From: Oncomelania hupensis
Lineage: Eukaryota; Mollusca; Gastropoda; Littorinimorpha; Pomatiopsidae
Direction: 5' to 3'
Length of the DNA: 64,000 nucleotides
NCBI GenBank assembly: GCA_036898135.1
Contig: CM072515.1
Span: forward strand, 67,911,567 to 67,975,566
A model generated the notes under the pieces. That model worked only from the letters and a program-made list of their open reading frames with translations, did no database searches and was not told the origin of the DNA. Below, piece after piece: positions 26,401 through 33,699 of the stretch. The stretch's first letter is position 1. Every line of letters starts with the position of its first letter. Position numbers and translations under genes: made by a program.

Positions 26401-26859
26401 GTATTAAGCATGAGCCTCCAAGTTTGTACAAAATAATGTCAAAATAATCATGATCACGTTACCGTCCTACATGATTTTAGCCCACAGCGGCACACTCATG
26501 CTACAGTGGTTTTTTTTATGAAGGCCTACATCACAATGACAGAATTTGAAAAATTAAAACCAGATGTACACAAGAAAAAAAGAGAGAAAACAATCCAACA
26601 GGTTATAAAATTCAGTGTGTTTACGTTTCGACAATTTATGCTGCTTGCATCCTTCTTCAATAAAGATAGTAAACATGCTGCACATCATTGCTCTAGTTTT
26701 ACGCATTTGTGTGGCTATTCGGGGCGTAATTATGATTGTCAGACATCTGTACACCCCTTCAAAGTAATGCAACAGTTCAAAAAATTATCAATCAATCTAA
26801 ATTTATAACAAAATAATGCATTTCTTACCTGGAATCGCTTCGCAGCTGGGCGCAGCCAT
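14166..26859 (-). CDS. FEN/PIN-like nuclease plus CXC-domain protein, three exons
   Basis: Gene model on the minus strand: exon 1 26859-26829, exon 2 19255-14805, exon 3 14444-14166 (stop TAG), giving 1586 residues. Exon 1 ends G|GTAAG (phase 1) and exon 2 begins after TTTTTTTTTCAG in the matching phase. Exon 2 ends CAG|GTGTGC (phase 0) and exon 3 begins after GTTCTAG in phase 0. The protein has N-terminal Cys/His modules, an acidic linker, a FEN/XPG-like nuclease domain and a C-terminal Cys-rich domain. A homologous family of long uncharacterised proteins with the same C-terminal pattern is, to my recollection, multicopy in aquatic invertebrates; the role is unknown. The 7.6-kb intron 1 contains a complete LTR retrotransposon. 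Exons 2 and 3 are firm; the link to exon 1 is inference from phase, donor and ATG. Confidence 0.7.
14805..19255 (-). CDS. Exon 2: zinc-like modules and FEN/XPG-like nuclease domain
   Basis: A 4.45-kb open exon. Numbering is for the spliced protein. Residues 21-24 (CILC) with 67-70 (HKKC), and 109-112 (CILC) with 177-180 (HQQC), look like two paired Cys/His zinc modules. Residues of about 700-830 are Ser/Thr/Glu-rich with repeated SEHT-type phrases, a likely disordered linker. From about 1191 a FEN/XPG-like pattern follows in order: [39 protein letters not shown] and [14 protein letters not shown]. These match the metal-binding acidic positions and the helix-hairpin motif of 5' nucleases (FEN1, XPG, EXO1 families). 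All acidic positions are present, so the domain could be active. No transposase or RT motif was seen. The exon is free of stops, unlike most repeats nearby. Confidence 0.8.
14806..14838. other. Shadow zone caveat for the main ORF end
   Basis: The open frame of exon 2 continues past the donor at 14804-14803 to 14643. That extension is hydrophobic and unrelated to the family, so it is read as intron. Confidence 0.5.
19256..19420 (-). repeat. 3' end of intron 1 with GATA/CATA microsatellite
   Basis: The intron acceptor region has a 9-11 nt T-run before CAG at 19258-19256 and possible branch sites (GCTGATAG, TTAGTTATC) just upstream. At 19315-19420 the plus strand is GATA then CATA/CATG simple repeat. 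The LTR element is inserted in this tract, and similar CATG/GATA sequence resumes at 25986-26150. Confidence 0.75.
19421..20088 (-). mobile_element. 3' LTR of the Gmr1-like retrotransposon
   Basis: 668 bp; on the minus strand it begins TGTTACGTTGAAACG and ends GAGTGTAACA. It matches the 5' LTR at 25342-25985 almost base for base, except for a 24-bp tandem duplication (units 19699-19722 and 19723-19746, each beginning CGATTAAATAACC). The outer flank is CATGC (19416-19420). Confidence 0.95.
20089..20106 (-). promoter_or_regulatory. Polypurine tract of the retrotransposon
   Basis: On the minus strand, TTGAGTGGGGGGTTA directly precedes the 3' LTR start TGTTACG. A purine-rich tract in this position primes plus-strand DNA synthesis in LTR elements. 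Confidence 0.7.
20297..21733 (-). CDS. Retrotransposon reverse transcriptase and RNase H (second frame)
   Basis: 478 residues in the frame after the shift. RT features in order: [51 protein letters not shown] and the catalytic box [10 protein letters not shown], then [16 protein letters not shown] (typical Ty3/gypsy thumb). RNase H follows: [39 protein letters not shown] and ending [13 protein letters not shown]. The stop is about 190 bp before the 3' LTR, with no integrase after it. The first ATG here is not the native start; in the sister copy at 59761 the region is continuous with integrase. Confidence 0.92.
   Translation of the reverse strand: MELGDFHSKEGIDDVKLGPSLTEGQKMELKDLMGEFPHNFSDVPGSTTLVEHEVHLTSNIPVRSKPFPIPFKARESLKKDIDEMLKMGIIRESSSPYASPVVVVKKKDGSNRVCIDYRKVNKITVFDPEPMPTAADLFRQLSGSRIFSKIDLSKGYWQVPVRQQDIPKTAFITPDGTYECLRMPFGMVNSGATLKRGMRKMLNGMDNVACYWDDLLVHTRTWEEHLQTLRELFHRLTEANLTVRPSKCILGTDNVDFIGHSLKEGQKGLLLENVTKILNAPRPQTKKQVRSFLGLAGYYREFVPNYSAITAPLSDLVRKGCPNQVQWGPSQEKAYQTVRDLLSKDPVLRLPDTSKEFVLRTDAADEGIGAILMQEHEGKLFPVSYASKKLSRAEKNYSTMEKECLAIIWGIRKFELYLQGVKFVLQTDHKPLTYLNSAKFVNSRIMRWAMYLQNFNMRVESIKGSDNVGADFLSRVCE
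21682..24243 (-). CDS. Retrotransposon Gag C-terminus, protease and integrase (first frame)
   Basis: 853 residues. In order: matrix/capsid-like end ([12 protein letters not shown]), CCHC knuckle [14 protein letters not shown], protease active site [10 protein letters not shown], then integrase. The integrase has an HHCC zinc module (HDSIMGGH ... CRSCDIC), catalytic DDE positions ([28 protein letters not shown]) and a GPY/F module (QWKGPYEVE). About 25 residues at the start are out of register with the sister copy because of single-base insertions. The frame is lost near 21757, where one base is missing relative to the plus-strand copy, and reads about 25 unrelated residues before its stop. 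Confidence 0.92.
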   Translation of the reverse strand: MKCRPKSGRDAKSSLWSACRSYLHKWVELSGERKSYDSLHDLIVKEQFLHACHKDLATHLEEQKLQTLKDVTEAAERYLIAHGKTLGPPSATKHFQKTGNHVNQIQGSQTNQKQTDSTPPPREGHSRGCFTCNATDHRAANCPQNKSSGQRSSTDNAAAGNRQRRFSNQRQTSRSDHQVCGGSVILPSETERTATPADVQECMTDGQLLLANGKSIPVVASAAVTVQNMPVSKGRVGNHEVTVLRDSGCSGVIVREDLIAKEQFTGDSKWTLMADSKCVRAPVAKIQVNTPFYIGEVEAVCLKKPLYDLMIGNIDGARRPDDPDPEWSPASTQHVEVVEEDPLPFPDGDLTELLRDNVVTPAQPCRPEIVGAVTTRAQAKRDKTSTPLKVADNSKAAIVDRDKLIQLQEADSTLNKYRNRQDHVTKGSGTVYFEVKAKILYRIFQHPRVNGGKPLRQVLVPLPLRRQVMEVAHDSIMGGHLGIKKTSDRIQAVFYWPGLHADVSRFCRSCDICQKTIPRGRVPKVPMQRMPLIDRPFKRVALDLIGEIRPPSEEGHRWVLTLVDYATRYPEAVPLKKIDTETVAEALVDMFSRLGVPEEILTDLGTQFVSDCMKEVNRLLSIRHLTTTPYHPMCNGLVEKFNATLKSTLKKLCSEQPRQWHRYINALLFAYREVPQESTGFSPFELLYGRTIRGPMHILKELWTKEVDTPEVKNSYQYVFELREKLEQTLEIARENLKKSQDCGKHYYDRRAVSRKFKPGNKVLVLLPTDHNKLLMQWKGPYEVETVVGINDYKVKVGQHSKIYHANLLKLYVERPSETVHAATAAVTETALTAKNCWNWETSTAKKASMMLS
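21755..21762 (-). pseudogene. Frameshift between integrase and RT
   Basis: Alignment with 62738-62760 of the other copy shows one base fewer here, at the junction of the two minus-strand frames. The other copy reads through in one frame. This copy is therefore likely defective unless the difference is a sequencing error. Confidence 0.75.
24244..24717 (-). pseudogene. Damaged 5' part of gag with poly-C patch
   Basis: The gag start equivalent is the ATG at 24717. From there to 24243 the sequence matches the gag start of the sister copy only in fragments, with many one-base insertions. The middle (about 24405-24555, plus strand) is almost entirely C runs with isolated T, A or G. In the sister copy the corresponding 270 bp is ordinary coiled-coil-coding sequence. 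A Gly-rich reading of this patch is meaningless. Confidence 0.75.
24718..25325 (-). other. 5' leader of the retrotransposon
   Basis: Non-coding leader between primer-binding site and gag. It aligns with 59245-59760 of the plus-strand copy (shared GCGATTCACGCCATAGCC, TCTAGAACAGTCTAGAAAGG, CTTTCCAG). TTCTAGAA/CTTTCCAGA-type phrases recur five or more times near gag (24720-24870), an internal short repeat of the leader. Confidence 0.7.
25326..25338 (-). other. Primer-binding site
   Basis: TGGGGGTCAAGCC on the minus strand, 3 nt after the 5' LTR. It starts TGG, complementary to a tRNA CCA end. The tRNA species was not determined. The same site is at 59232-59244 in the other copy. Confidence 0.7.
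25342..25985 (-). mobile_element. 5' LTR of the Gmr1-like retrotransposon
   Basis: 644 bp, TGTTACG...TGTAACA on the minus strand, nearly identical to the 3' LTR. Flanked on the outside by CATGC (25986-25990). Confidence 0.95.
25991..26828. other. Intron 1 of the nuclease/CXC gene, upstream part
   Basis: AT-rich intron with GATA repeats (26098-26128). Small ORFs (26506-26808 plus and 26554-26772 minus) have no recognisable domain and no splice context. Confidence 0.5.
26829..26859 (-). CDS. Exon 1 of the nuclease/CXC gene
   Basis: ATG at 26859 starts [10 protein letters not shown] and the exon ends after 31 nt at a strong donor, G|GTAAGAAAT. Phase 1 fits exon 2 exactly, so codon 11 is completed as Val across the junction. 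Assignment rests on phase, donor strength, orientation and absence of a better upstream exon; a cDNA would settle it. Confidence 0.55.
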
Positions 26860-26894
26860 ATTTGAAATTTGCGTCAAACAAACTTTTAGATCAC

Positions 26895-26912
26895 TCCGCG
26901 GAGACGTCACAC
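26895..26912 (-). promoter_or_regulatory. CRE-like site upstream of exon 1
   Basis: GTGTGTGACGTCTCC on the minus strand contains TGACGTC, seven of eight bases of the cAMP response element, about 45 bp upstream of the ATG. CCGCGGAG follows. Confidence 0.4.
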
Positions 26913-27104
26913 ACCAAAAAAAGGGTAAATGCGCGAAACGAAAATGTGCAGACGGTTTCTCTAAATGCACTTATTATTCCAGGGTCGACCGGTGGTAACC
27001 TCATCGGATTTTAAAAATACATACATTTTTGCACATAAAGTAGTTGAGAAACAAACTGTTGCTTTTTTCCCGCTTCGAAAAAGTTGCACGCTCGGACTAA
27101 TTGT

Positions 27105-27287
27105 CCCGGAAGAGTTTTCAAGAAAAAAGGTAGGTGACTGGTCTAGCAAGGAAGAAGATAGTAAAGTAGATTGATAGAACAGAGTAGGAATGAGAAAGAA
27201 CAAAATGAGAAAGACAGCGACAATGGGAATCGAAAGCACTAAATTTCCAGAAAGTGGGGATACTATTTATACTGAAAGCCCCGGCAC
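27105..27287 (-). repeat. Dispersed repeat family B, 5' part only
   Basis: Aligns with 145-325 and with the reverse complement of 31400-31565: AGTTTTCAAGAAAAAAGG, TAGGTGACTGGTCTAGC and CCAGAAAGTGGGGATACTA. The 3' half is absent; flanking TTGCACGCTCGGACTAATTG resembles the end of copy 2 at 13570. Confidence 0.7.
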
Positions 27288-27448
27288 TCTTACGGGGTAT
27301 TCAAGATCAGATACCACGTTTGAAAAGCACTAGACAAGATCAAAGAAAAGGAATAAATAAAGGTACCTCGTTGTTGTCTGCTCTCTGTCGTCTTTATAAG
27401 GACTCACTCATTTTGCAAACGGCGTTTAGTACAAAGTCTACGTCAGTG

Positions 27449-27490
27449 CTGACGTCATCTCCTACCAAATCGTCACATATGTGACGTCAT
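27449..27490. promoter_or_regulatory. Pair of perfect CRE sites
   Basis: TGACGTCA at 27450-27457 and again at 27482-27489, 25 bp apart, with ACGTCAG at 27440. They sit 124 bp or more upstream of the exon-like ORF at 27613. TGACGTCA binds CREB/ATF proteins. Confidence 0.5.
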
Positions 27491-27612
27491 GAATCATTTA
27501 ACGCAATTTAACCGTAAAAGACAAGTGGCCATCTTTAGATGTTAGCATAGTGATTTATATATGAGGTAATTTACTGGAGAACAAGTATTTTCGTCGCACC
27601 AACCGAAAGAAT

Positions 27613-27749
27613 ATGAATGCGCCGGGGAAACAAAGCTTGTTTTTCAATGCTACCGCTGTCAGTATGGCGCCACGGCAAGCAGGTGCAGATCAAACTCAGG
27701 TTTCTGCAGTGACTCAGCAAACGCTTGCAAGTCCCAGGAAGTTGGGAAG
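27613..27749 (+). CDS. Candidate alternative first exon
   Basis: ATG at 27613 opens MNAPGKQSLFFNATAVSM... and ends in ASPRKLG before possible donors. AG|GTTGGT at 27750 would give phase 2; AAG|GTAATT at 27787 would give phase 0. The donor choice is uncertain and neither is a strong consensus. A CRE pair lies upstream. The product is not recognised. Confidence 0.3.
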
Positions 27750-27829
27750 GTTGGTCTTGTGTACTGTATGTAGTGTTAAGTTAAAGGTAATTTGGGGTAG
27801 TAGTTCATAAAACACTCCTCCCCGCCACC

Positions 27830-28700
27830 CCCCCCCCCTCTAAATATGGAATGAATCAAGGATTTGGTAATGCTAGAATTTGGAAAAACGAATCGGGAGT
27901 ATAAGCGGAGAGTCCGGGTGGGGTGCTGCATAAACACAACTTACAGAATGAGGTTATAGTTCGTCGATCAGGTTTATGTAACGAACTACAACTATGACGT
28001 TCCGGAATAAAATGTTATGTTCAATTCTGTAGCAGGTACGTTTTTAAATCAGATATTAGAGAGGTTGCGGGAACTACGAACGAATTAACGGAATATTCTT
28101 TGGTACGGCAACGAAAGGTCCTCGTCGTTCGTTCGTCGTGGGGCTTCGTACCGAAAAAACGATCGCTTGCGCACAGCCCGAGAACGAATGCTCAGTACGG
28201 CAACGAAAGAGCAGGGAGGGGAAATAACACTTGTTGACAAAATGTGGGGATGTTCCTTCGCGCAATAATAATGCGCATTTGAGGGTCAGGGGTTTGTGTC
28301 TGGCATGATATTTAATAGTATTTAATTTACATATAAGCCTACATTTGTGCATCTGTTATCCAAAAATGTTAAAATGTGATCATGTCTCTCCGTCTCCTCA
28401 TCTTCTGTACATCGATCTCTTCTTCAGTCATGTTTACCTTGATTCTTCTTTGATTTAGAATGTATTTTACTGTTCACTGTGCCTTTTCCAGTTCCTTAAT
28501 ATGTTGAGGTATTTGGCTCTATCTTCCCATAAGATTATTACTGTTAGAGTAAGATTGCTAAAAAAAAAAAAAAATAAATAAAAATACACGCATTTTTTTT
28601 GTTTCACGTAATTATTTGCGCGGTCTTTACACTAATTTCAAAGGGAACGTCTTACTTGCGATGGGTCTGGAATAGTCGCCAAGCCTTTATGAATCTTCTT
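27830..28700. other. No gene seen
   Basis: A C-run at 27828-27839, then a GC-richer patch (28095-28210) with two copies of GTACGGCAACGAAAG (28104 and 28193) and TCGTTCGTTCGTCG. No coding region with support. An A-run lies at 28561-28574. Confidence 0.5.
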
Positions 28701-28707
28701 TCATTGC

Positions 28708-29093
28708 CCTATCCTATCTTATCCCGTAACTCGAAAGTCGTTGGGACACCAAAGATGATCGTTTAACCAATGTAGGCCTACTGCATCTTTCTCTGTCCTC
28801 AGCAGCCCTCATGGCTTCGCTCAGTGTCAAGCCAAGCCAGTCTATTCTCGAATATTGTCCTCCCACCTCTTTTTCTGTCCCCCTCTTCTTCTGCCTTCTT
28901 GCACCGGACCTTGCAGGATGGTCTTTGCAAGGCCTGATGCTCAGGTGGCGTGGTCATACCATCGGAGTAACCGTTTCTTCACCACTGTGAACATATGATC
29001 ATGTTGTCCAATGGCTTGTGTGATGGTCTGTTGGACTTCGTAGTTGGTGATGTGCTGGGTATAGGAAATGCCCCGAAGTCTTCTGTAGCACCT
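28708..29093 (-). mobile_element. LINE fragment (family L), minus
   Basis: Aligns with 48542-48910 over its length, starting with the tail CCTATCCTATCTTATCCCG. The coding frame is broken. GGCCTA is inserted at 28775-28780 relative to the copies at 9240-9280, 48605 and 53620. It ends abruptly near 29093, the 5' truncation point. Confidence 0.85.
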
Positions 29094-29458
29094 TCTGTGC
29101 AATTTTCATGTACATATTACTCATCACGAAGCCATGGCCAGTGTTCCCGATTACGCACAGTAGTGCGTCAATTACGCACAAAATATGAAAAATGACGCAG
29201 AAAAATTTGCATGTGTGCGTCCTGTGGACGTACACATTTTTTTCGAATCGCTGAAGTCAAAAATACGACCAACGAGTGGCGAACTAATTCACGGCATAAT
29301 CAGAATCAGAACCCAACTGAGACTGCCATTGCAGACGATTAAAGATTGTGTCGGGAGTTGTCGTCCTTCAAAATCGCATGCGCGCGCTTTGTAAACTTAC
29401 TCCAAGCAATCCATTCACTGAACAGAAGAAATCTTCGTGAATCCATTCTTTGATTCTA

Positions 29459-29720
29459 TCATACACGATCATGTCACTTCTGACTTGGTTGACTGGGCCA
29501 AAAACTTGTTCATCCACAGCAACATCAAGTACAGATCCTGTCATTATCGAAAATACGGAACCCCAAAGCAAGGATAAACAAATAAATGATGAAACTCAAA
29601 CTGAAGTAAAGCGTCCAAAGAAACGAAAACTCAACGACAGATGGTTGCAAGAGTTCTAGTGGTGCCAGTTTGACGCAAGCGGGAGGGTATTTAATACATG
29701 TTTTATTTTTTTTGGTTTTA
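29459..29720 (+). pseudogene. Possible remnant of a TTF/hAT-type zinc-finger gene
   Basis: From 29459 a frame reads MSLLTWLTGPKTCSS and ends KRPKKRKLNDRWLQEF followed by TAG. A basic KRK...W(L)xEF phrase followed by W and a Cys pair is typical of the N-terminus of TTF-type zinc-finger/hAT-derived proteins (ZNF862-like). After the stop the same frame continues WCQFDASGRVFNTC, as if the stop had interrupted such a protein. Weak evidence, and no transposase core was seen. Confidence 0.3.
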
Positions 29721-29807
29721 TATGATTATGATGACTAATGTGACGCTTTAAAAGAGTAAAAGAAAAAATTGAGGCTTGGACTTGATTTTACATTTCTTTT
29801 TCCGATT

Positions 29808-29872
29808 TGGGGACTCCCAAAATTTGCACAAGGACCCTTAAAATTTTATACCTGGGAGTCCCAAGGACTCTC
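29808..29872. repeat. Inverted pair of kappaB-like palindromes
   Basis: TTGGGGACTCCCAA (about 29810) and CTGGGAGTCCCAAG (about 29859) are near-palindromes and near-reverse complements of each other, 35 bp apart. They could form a hairpin. GGGGACTCCC fits a loose NF-kappaB consensus, which may be coincidence. Confidence 0.4.
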
Positions 29873-30099
29873 TTTTTTTGTGTTTGGAGGGAACACTGAT
29901 GGCGCGACATCAGCCGATCTCATCACCGATGAGCAGCTGCGCTTGAAAGATCACATGAACAGGAACAGTGCTATTTTATGTCACTAATTTTGTTTTGGAT
30001 CAAACGGTGCGAACGAGTGTTGCTATTGGCTGTCACATTCCTCAAGAACTACGGCTAAAATTGAACTAATAGATTTTGTAATTCCGGTGAATTATAATT

Positions 30100-30904
30100 A
30101 CATTGCATCACAATGGATAACATTACAACAGCAAAAAACATGACAACAACAAAAAAACATATCTTGTTTACAGAACACAGACCATTGTCTAATAAAGCGA
30201 CAGATATTTAGTTCAGATCCGACCTTTGGGGCATGAGAATTGAACGAGATCGGCGGTGAAAGTTCTGCAAAGCCTAAACTTAAAACTGTGTCATAATTAG
30301 CATTCAACAATTTTCGAAAAACATCTTGTCGCGTGAAACATGAATGGGTTAGATGCTTGGGAAAAAAAAGTGACGGCGGGGACTCTGTCGGAGGCGGCGA
30401 ATGACAAAAAGACTCTTCAGCCAGCAACAAGAGCGCTGGCAGTGGAGATGGACCATCAGTGTTAGCTCCCTCCATCTCTAACTCCGTGGGGCTGTTGGGC
30501 AAGTTGCGTCAAACCGCGTAGCGCTGGCGTGAGTCGATCCATGCGTTTCTGGTTCTGTGTGTCTGTATGTGCGTGAGGTATGGGTGTGTGTGTGTGTGGG
30601 GGTGTGGGTGTGTAGGTGTGTGTGTCTGTGTGGATGGAATGGGATCTTTTACATACTGACAGTTTGGTCTTATCTATGCCAAGAACTAGAATATACACTA
30701 GAAGTGTTTCGTCAAGACTGTCCGTCTTTATTTAAACTGTCTTGACGATAACTTTTCTAAATAACGAAGCACGTGCAACTGTAATTTTGATTCTAACACA
30801 AAACAATCTCAGACAGAAATATTAGTCAGGGGATGTTCCCCTCGAAAGTTCAGTCTACAACGTTAAAATGAAATTACCTCTTGCCGTCCCTTACACACGC
30901 ATGG

Positions 30905-30935
<31 letters not shown>

Positions 30936-31360
30936 CACGCACGCACATACACACGCTACTATGGCCTATATTCCAGGCTACAAACCTACTAATCACAAAT
31001 GTCATAATGAGATTATTTTGTATAAGACACTCGTAACAATACCCACTGCTTCAGAATAGCTTTTAGGATTCTGCACCCCACCATTCTCCACCCTTACCAT
31101 TTTATTCCTTTCCTCTTTTACCGTAAAGCCTAGCACTGCTACATTGACATTAAGGTTTCCATTTTGTTGTGCTAGCGATTACTGGCAGCCTTTGGTAGCG
31201 CGTGCTCGTTCTTGTCAATATTGGTCTGTTTCAGGCGAGGCCCTCAAAAACATTATTAGTGTAACGTAAGTCTACGAGTAGCCTTCGATAACTCTTGTTC
31301 TGATGTGAATGTCATTGATGTGTTCTTACCATGAATTGTAGAGTTCAGTCATGCTAATCC
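30100..31360. other. No supported gene; TG and CA simple repeats
   Basis: GTGTGTG tract at 30575-30632 and (CA)n at 30905-30932. A 134-codon minus-strand ORF (30098-30502) has no recognisable domain or splice context. Confidence 0.5.
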
Positions 31361-31367
31361 AGGAAAG

Positions 31368-31955
31368 CCCCCCACCCCCCGTTGGGGTGCCGGGGGTTTC
31401 AGTATAAATAGTATCCCCACTTTCTGGAAATGTAGTGCTTTAAATTCCCACTGTCGCTGTCTTTCTCATTTCTTCTTTCTCATTCCTACTCTGTTCTATC
31501 AATCTGCTATACTATCTTCTTCTTTGCTAGACCAGTCACCTACCTTTTTTCTTGAAAACTCTTCCGGGACAACACTCCTTATTTGTGTATGAGGTCTGTT
31601 GGATCAGCTTGGGAATATTGGACGCTTTCTGCCAGGTGGTCACTAGGGCTTCCTCTGATGTTATTATTTAGCAATGTAGGCATTTTATATGTATGTGTTT
31701 TGTTGATAATTTATAATGATGTTTGTATTCTATTGTGTTTTTGTAAACGGGGGTTCAATAAATTAGAGTATAGCTTCAGTGTCCCCTGCGTGGGATGTCT
31801 TTATTGTAAAGTGACCGGCTGGTGGAGAGCTTTCAGTTTTACCACTAGGGTTGTTTCAGCAGATCTTTTATGCGGATTGGGGGTTGTCCGGTCCTGATTT
31901 GGCTCGGAAGAGTCCGCTGGACCTAAAGCAATAATAAGGTATTGTAATGTAATCC
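31368..31955 (+). repeat. Dispersed repeat family B, most complete copy
   Basis: About 590 bp. The 5' part carries TCAGTATAAATAGTATCCCC; the middle carries TTCAATAAATTAG. The 3' end is GGCTCGGAAGAGTCCGCTGG then ACCTAAAGCAATAATAAGG with a GTATTGTAATGTAAT tail. Two other genomic pieces (33643-33690 minus and 41563-41625 plus) contain only the last 45-60 bp plus the tail, which is the 5'-truncation pattern of target-primed retroposition. No ORF over 100 codons is convincing. The family was not matched to a known class. Confidence 0.75.
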
Positions 31956-32560
31956 AGGAAAGAGAACAGAAAGAACTGGAAAGAAGAGGGTGGGTCGAGT
32001 AGCAAGATAAGGAAACCAAGCAGGCTAGAACAAATCAGACTAAGCACCTCCTCCCCCCTCCACACCAACACATCCTTCCCGCCCCACACCTACGCCCACT
32101 TTTTTTTTACATACAAGCCCTCTGGTACTTCAAGAAGAAAACGTAAATTAATAGAAACAGAACACGAAGAAGATGACGACAAATGGGTATACATTGTACT
32201 TATTTGAAGTGTTCTTCTATGTCACAGCAGTGGATTTCTTGAATGGTTCAAATTACCACGGACGTGAAGTTCTGACCTGAACGCTTTTGGAGCGGCGCTC
32301 GTAAATGACACTTACAGATCCGTTACATGTCGAACTGTGCTCCAGGCTTACCGAAAGATAGCTAGATATTATTGTCTGTCAATCGGCTGATTGTTCACGT
32401 TGACAGGAGGACTCCAGACTGTCTCTCTGCACCATCCTCACCTTAATAAATGGATATGTATTTGTAAACGAATTGTTTTTTTTTGCATTTTAGTTTTAAT
32501 TAAGGACTGTTTACCAGGGTTGTAAAATGGCCTGTAGAGTAAGATACACTTTAGTTACTT
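31956..32560. other. No gene seen
   Basis: GA-rich then T-rich spacer with no coding region or repeat that I could align elsewhere in the window. Confidence 0.5.
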
Positions 32561-32629
32561 AGAAATAATTTCATTTTTGGTGGGGCTGGTTTAAAGTTGT
32601 ATTCGCTAGACAGTAGACCCACATTTGAA

Positions 32630-33058
32630 TACAATACATCACACTACAATAAATAAACAAAATACAGTACATAACAAAACAAGATAAGATAAGAATATTT
32701 ATTAACCAAGTAAAAACGTTACAAGGATTTTGGTGTGGCATGGCGACAATGAAATACATCCTTTCTTGCACAGTCACACATGCATTCATCGTGTCATACA
32801 CTTCATTGGCATACAACATATATACAGCACTAAAGGATAGGTAAACACAGTGTTAAACATACATCACTCATCAGTCATATAAAGTTATGGAGTCAAACAC
32901 ACCCTGCAAGTAAAACAAAATACAGCATTAAAACAATTTAACAGCATTAAATAAAATGAGAATTATTAAGAATGTTAGGCTTCACATCCAGATCTACACA
33001 CACCACAACACAACACACCACACACACACCCACGCACACACACACACCCACCCACACA

Positions 33059-33097
<39 letters not shown>

Positions 33098-33300
33098 CAT
33101 AGCATACTTCTATTTCACAAAGGTACAAATCAAGCAATGGTAATGAGTTTTCAGTTTATACAGATCATTCCGTGTTTGGTGATGTACTGAGGACAGCGTT
33201 TGGGAAGAAACTGTTTCTGAATCGAGAAGTTCTGGCTCTTAAAGCACGGAACCGACGGCCAGAGGGCAGAAGCTGTATTCAATTCGGCTGTATTGGCAGA
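32630..33300 (-). repeat. Likely 3' end of a non-LTR retrotransposon
   Basis: AACAAGATAAGATAAGAATATTTATTAACC reads on the minus strand as an A/T-rich 3' end with a short-repeat tail. Interspersed (CA)n occupies 33001-33098. Phrases such as GGAAGAAACTGTTTCTGAATC are typical of LINE 3' regions in invertebrates. No second copy exists in the window, so this is weak. Confidence 0.35.
33001..33098. repeat. (CA)n-rich microsatellite
   Basis: CACA with CACCCA interruptions. His/Thr/Pro ORFs across it are artefacts. Confidence 0.95.
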
Positions 33301-33459
33301 TTTTTAAAAAATATATTTAAAAAAAAAGGCAAAAAGCCATACTGACAAACAAAACTAACTGAAATGTGCAATGTATAGTAATATTGTTAAACATTGTATT
33401 CTAAAGCAAGAGATTATATTATGTTTGTTACGGTTCATTTTTCAGTATATGGTTATATC

Positions 33460-33510
33460 TTAAGCTGGAAAAGCGCTATGTAAGAACAATTAAATAAATA
33501 AATAAATAAT
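33460..33510 (+). repeat. SINE-type 3' end (AGCTGGAAAAGCGCTATGTAAGAAC)
   Basis: The phrase CTGGAAAAGCGCTATGTAAG with an AAATAAATAAAT tail recurs, diverged, at 38575-38615 and 41862-41890. This GCGCTATATAAG-type end is shared by several repeats in the window. Confidence 0.55.
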
Positions 33511-33642
33511 AAATATCTCTGGGGTTCTCTTGTATTATCACGTATTTTCTATACTTCTGAGCAAAGACCGTATACTGTAAATACCAGTCTTTGTTTTCAG
33601 TGTGTATGTGCATTGAATGTCGATGACTATTGTACTTCAATA

Positions 33643-33690
33643 CAATACAATACAATGCAATACAAGATTATTGCTTTAGGTCCAGCGGAC
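33643..33690 (-). repeat. Family B 3' tip
   Basis: CAATACAATACAATGCAATAC tail plus AAGATTATTGCTTTAGGTCC and AGCGGACTC: the last about 30 bp of family B in minus orientation, extremely 5'-truncated. Confidence 0.7.
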
Positions 33691-33699
33691 TCTATTGTA

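Noticed and set aside
30098..30502. 134-codon minus-strand ORF beginning MPNSPTELEMEG
   Set aside because: No recognisable domain, no consensus donor in place and low-complexity tail; could be chance.
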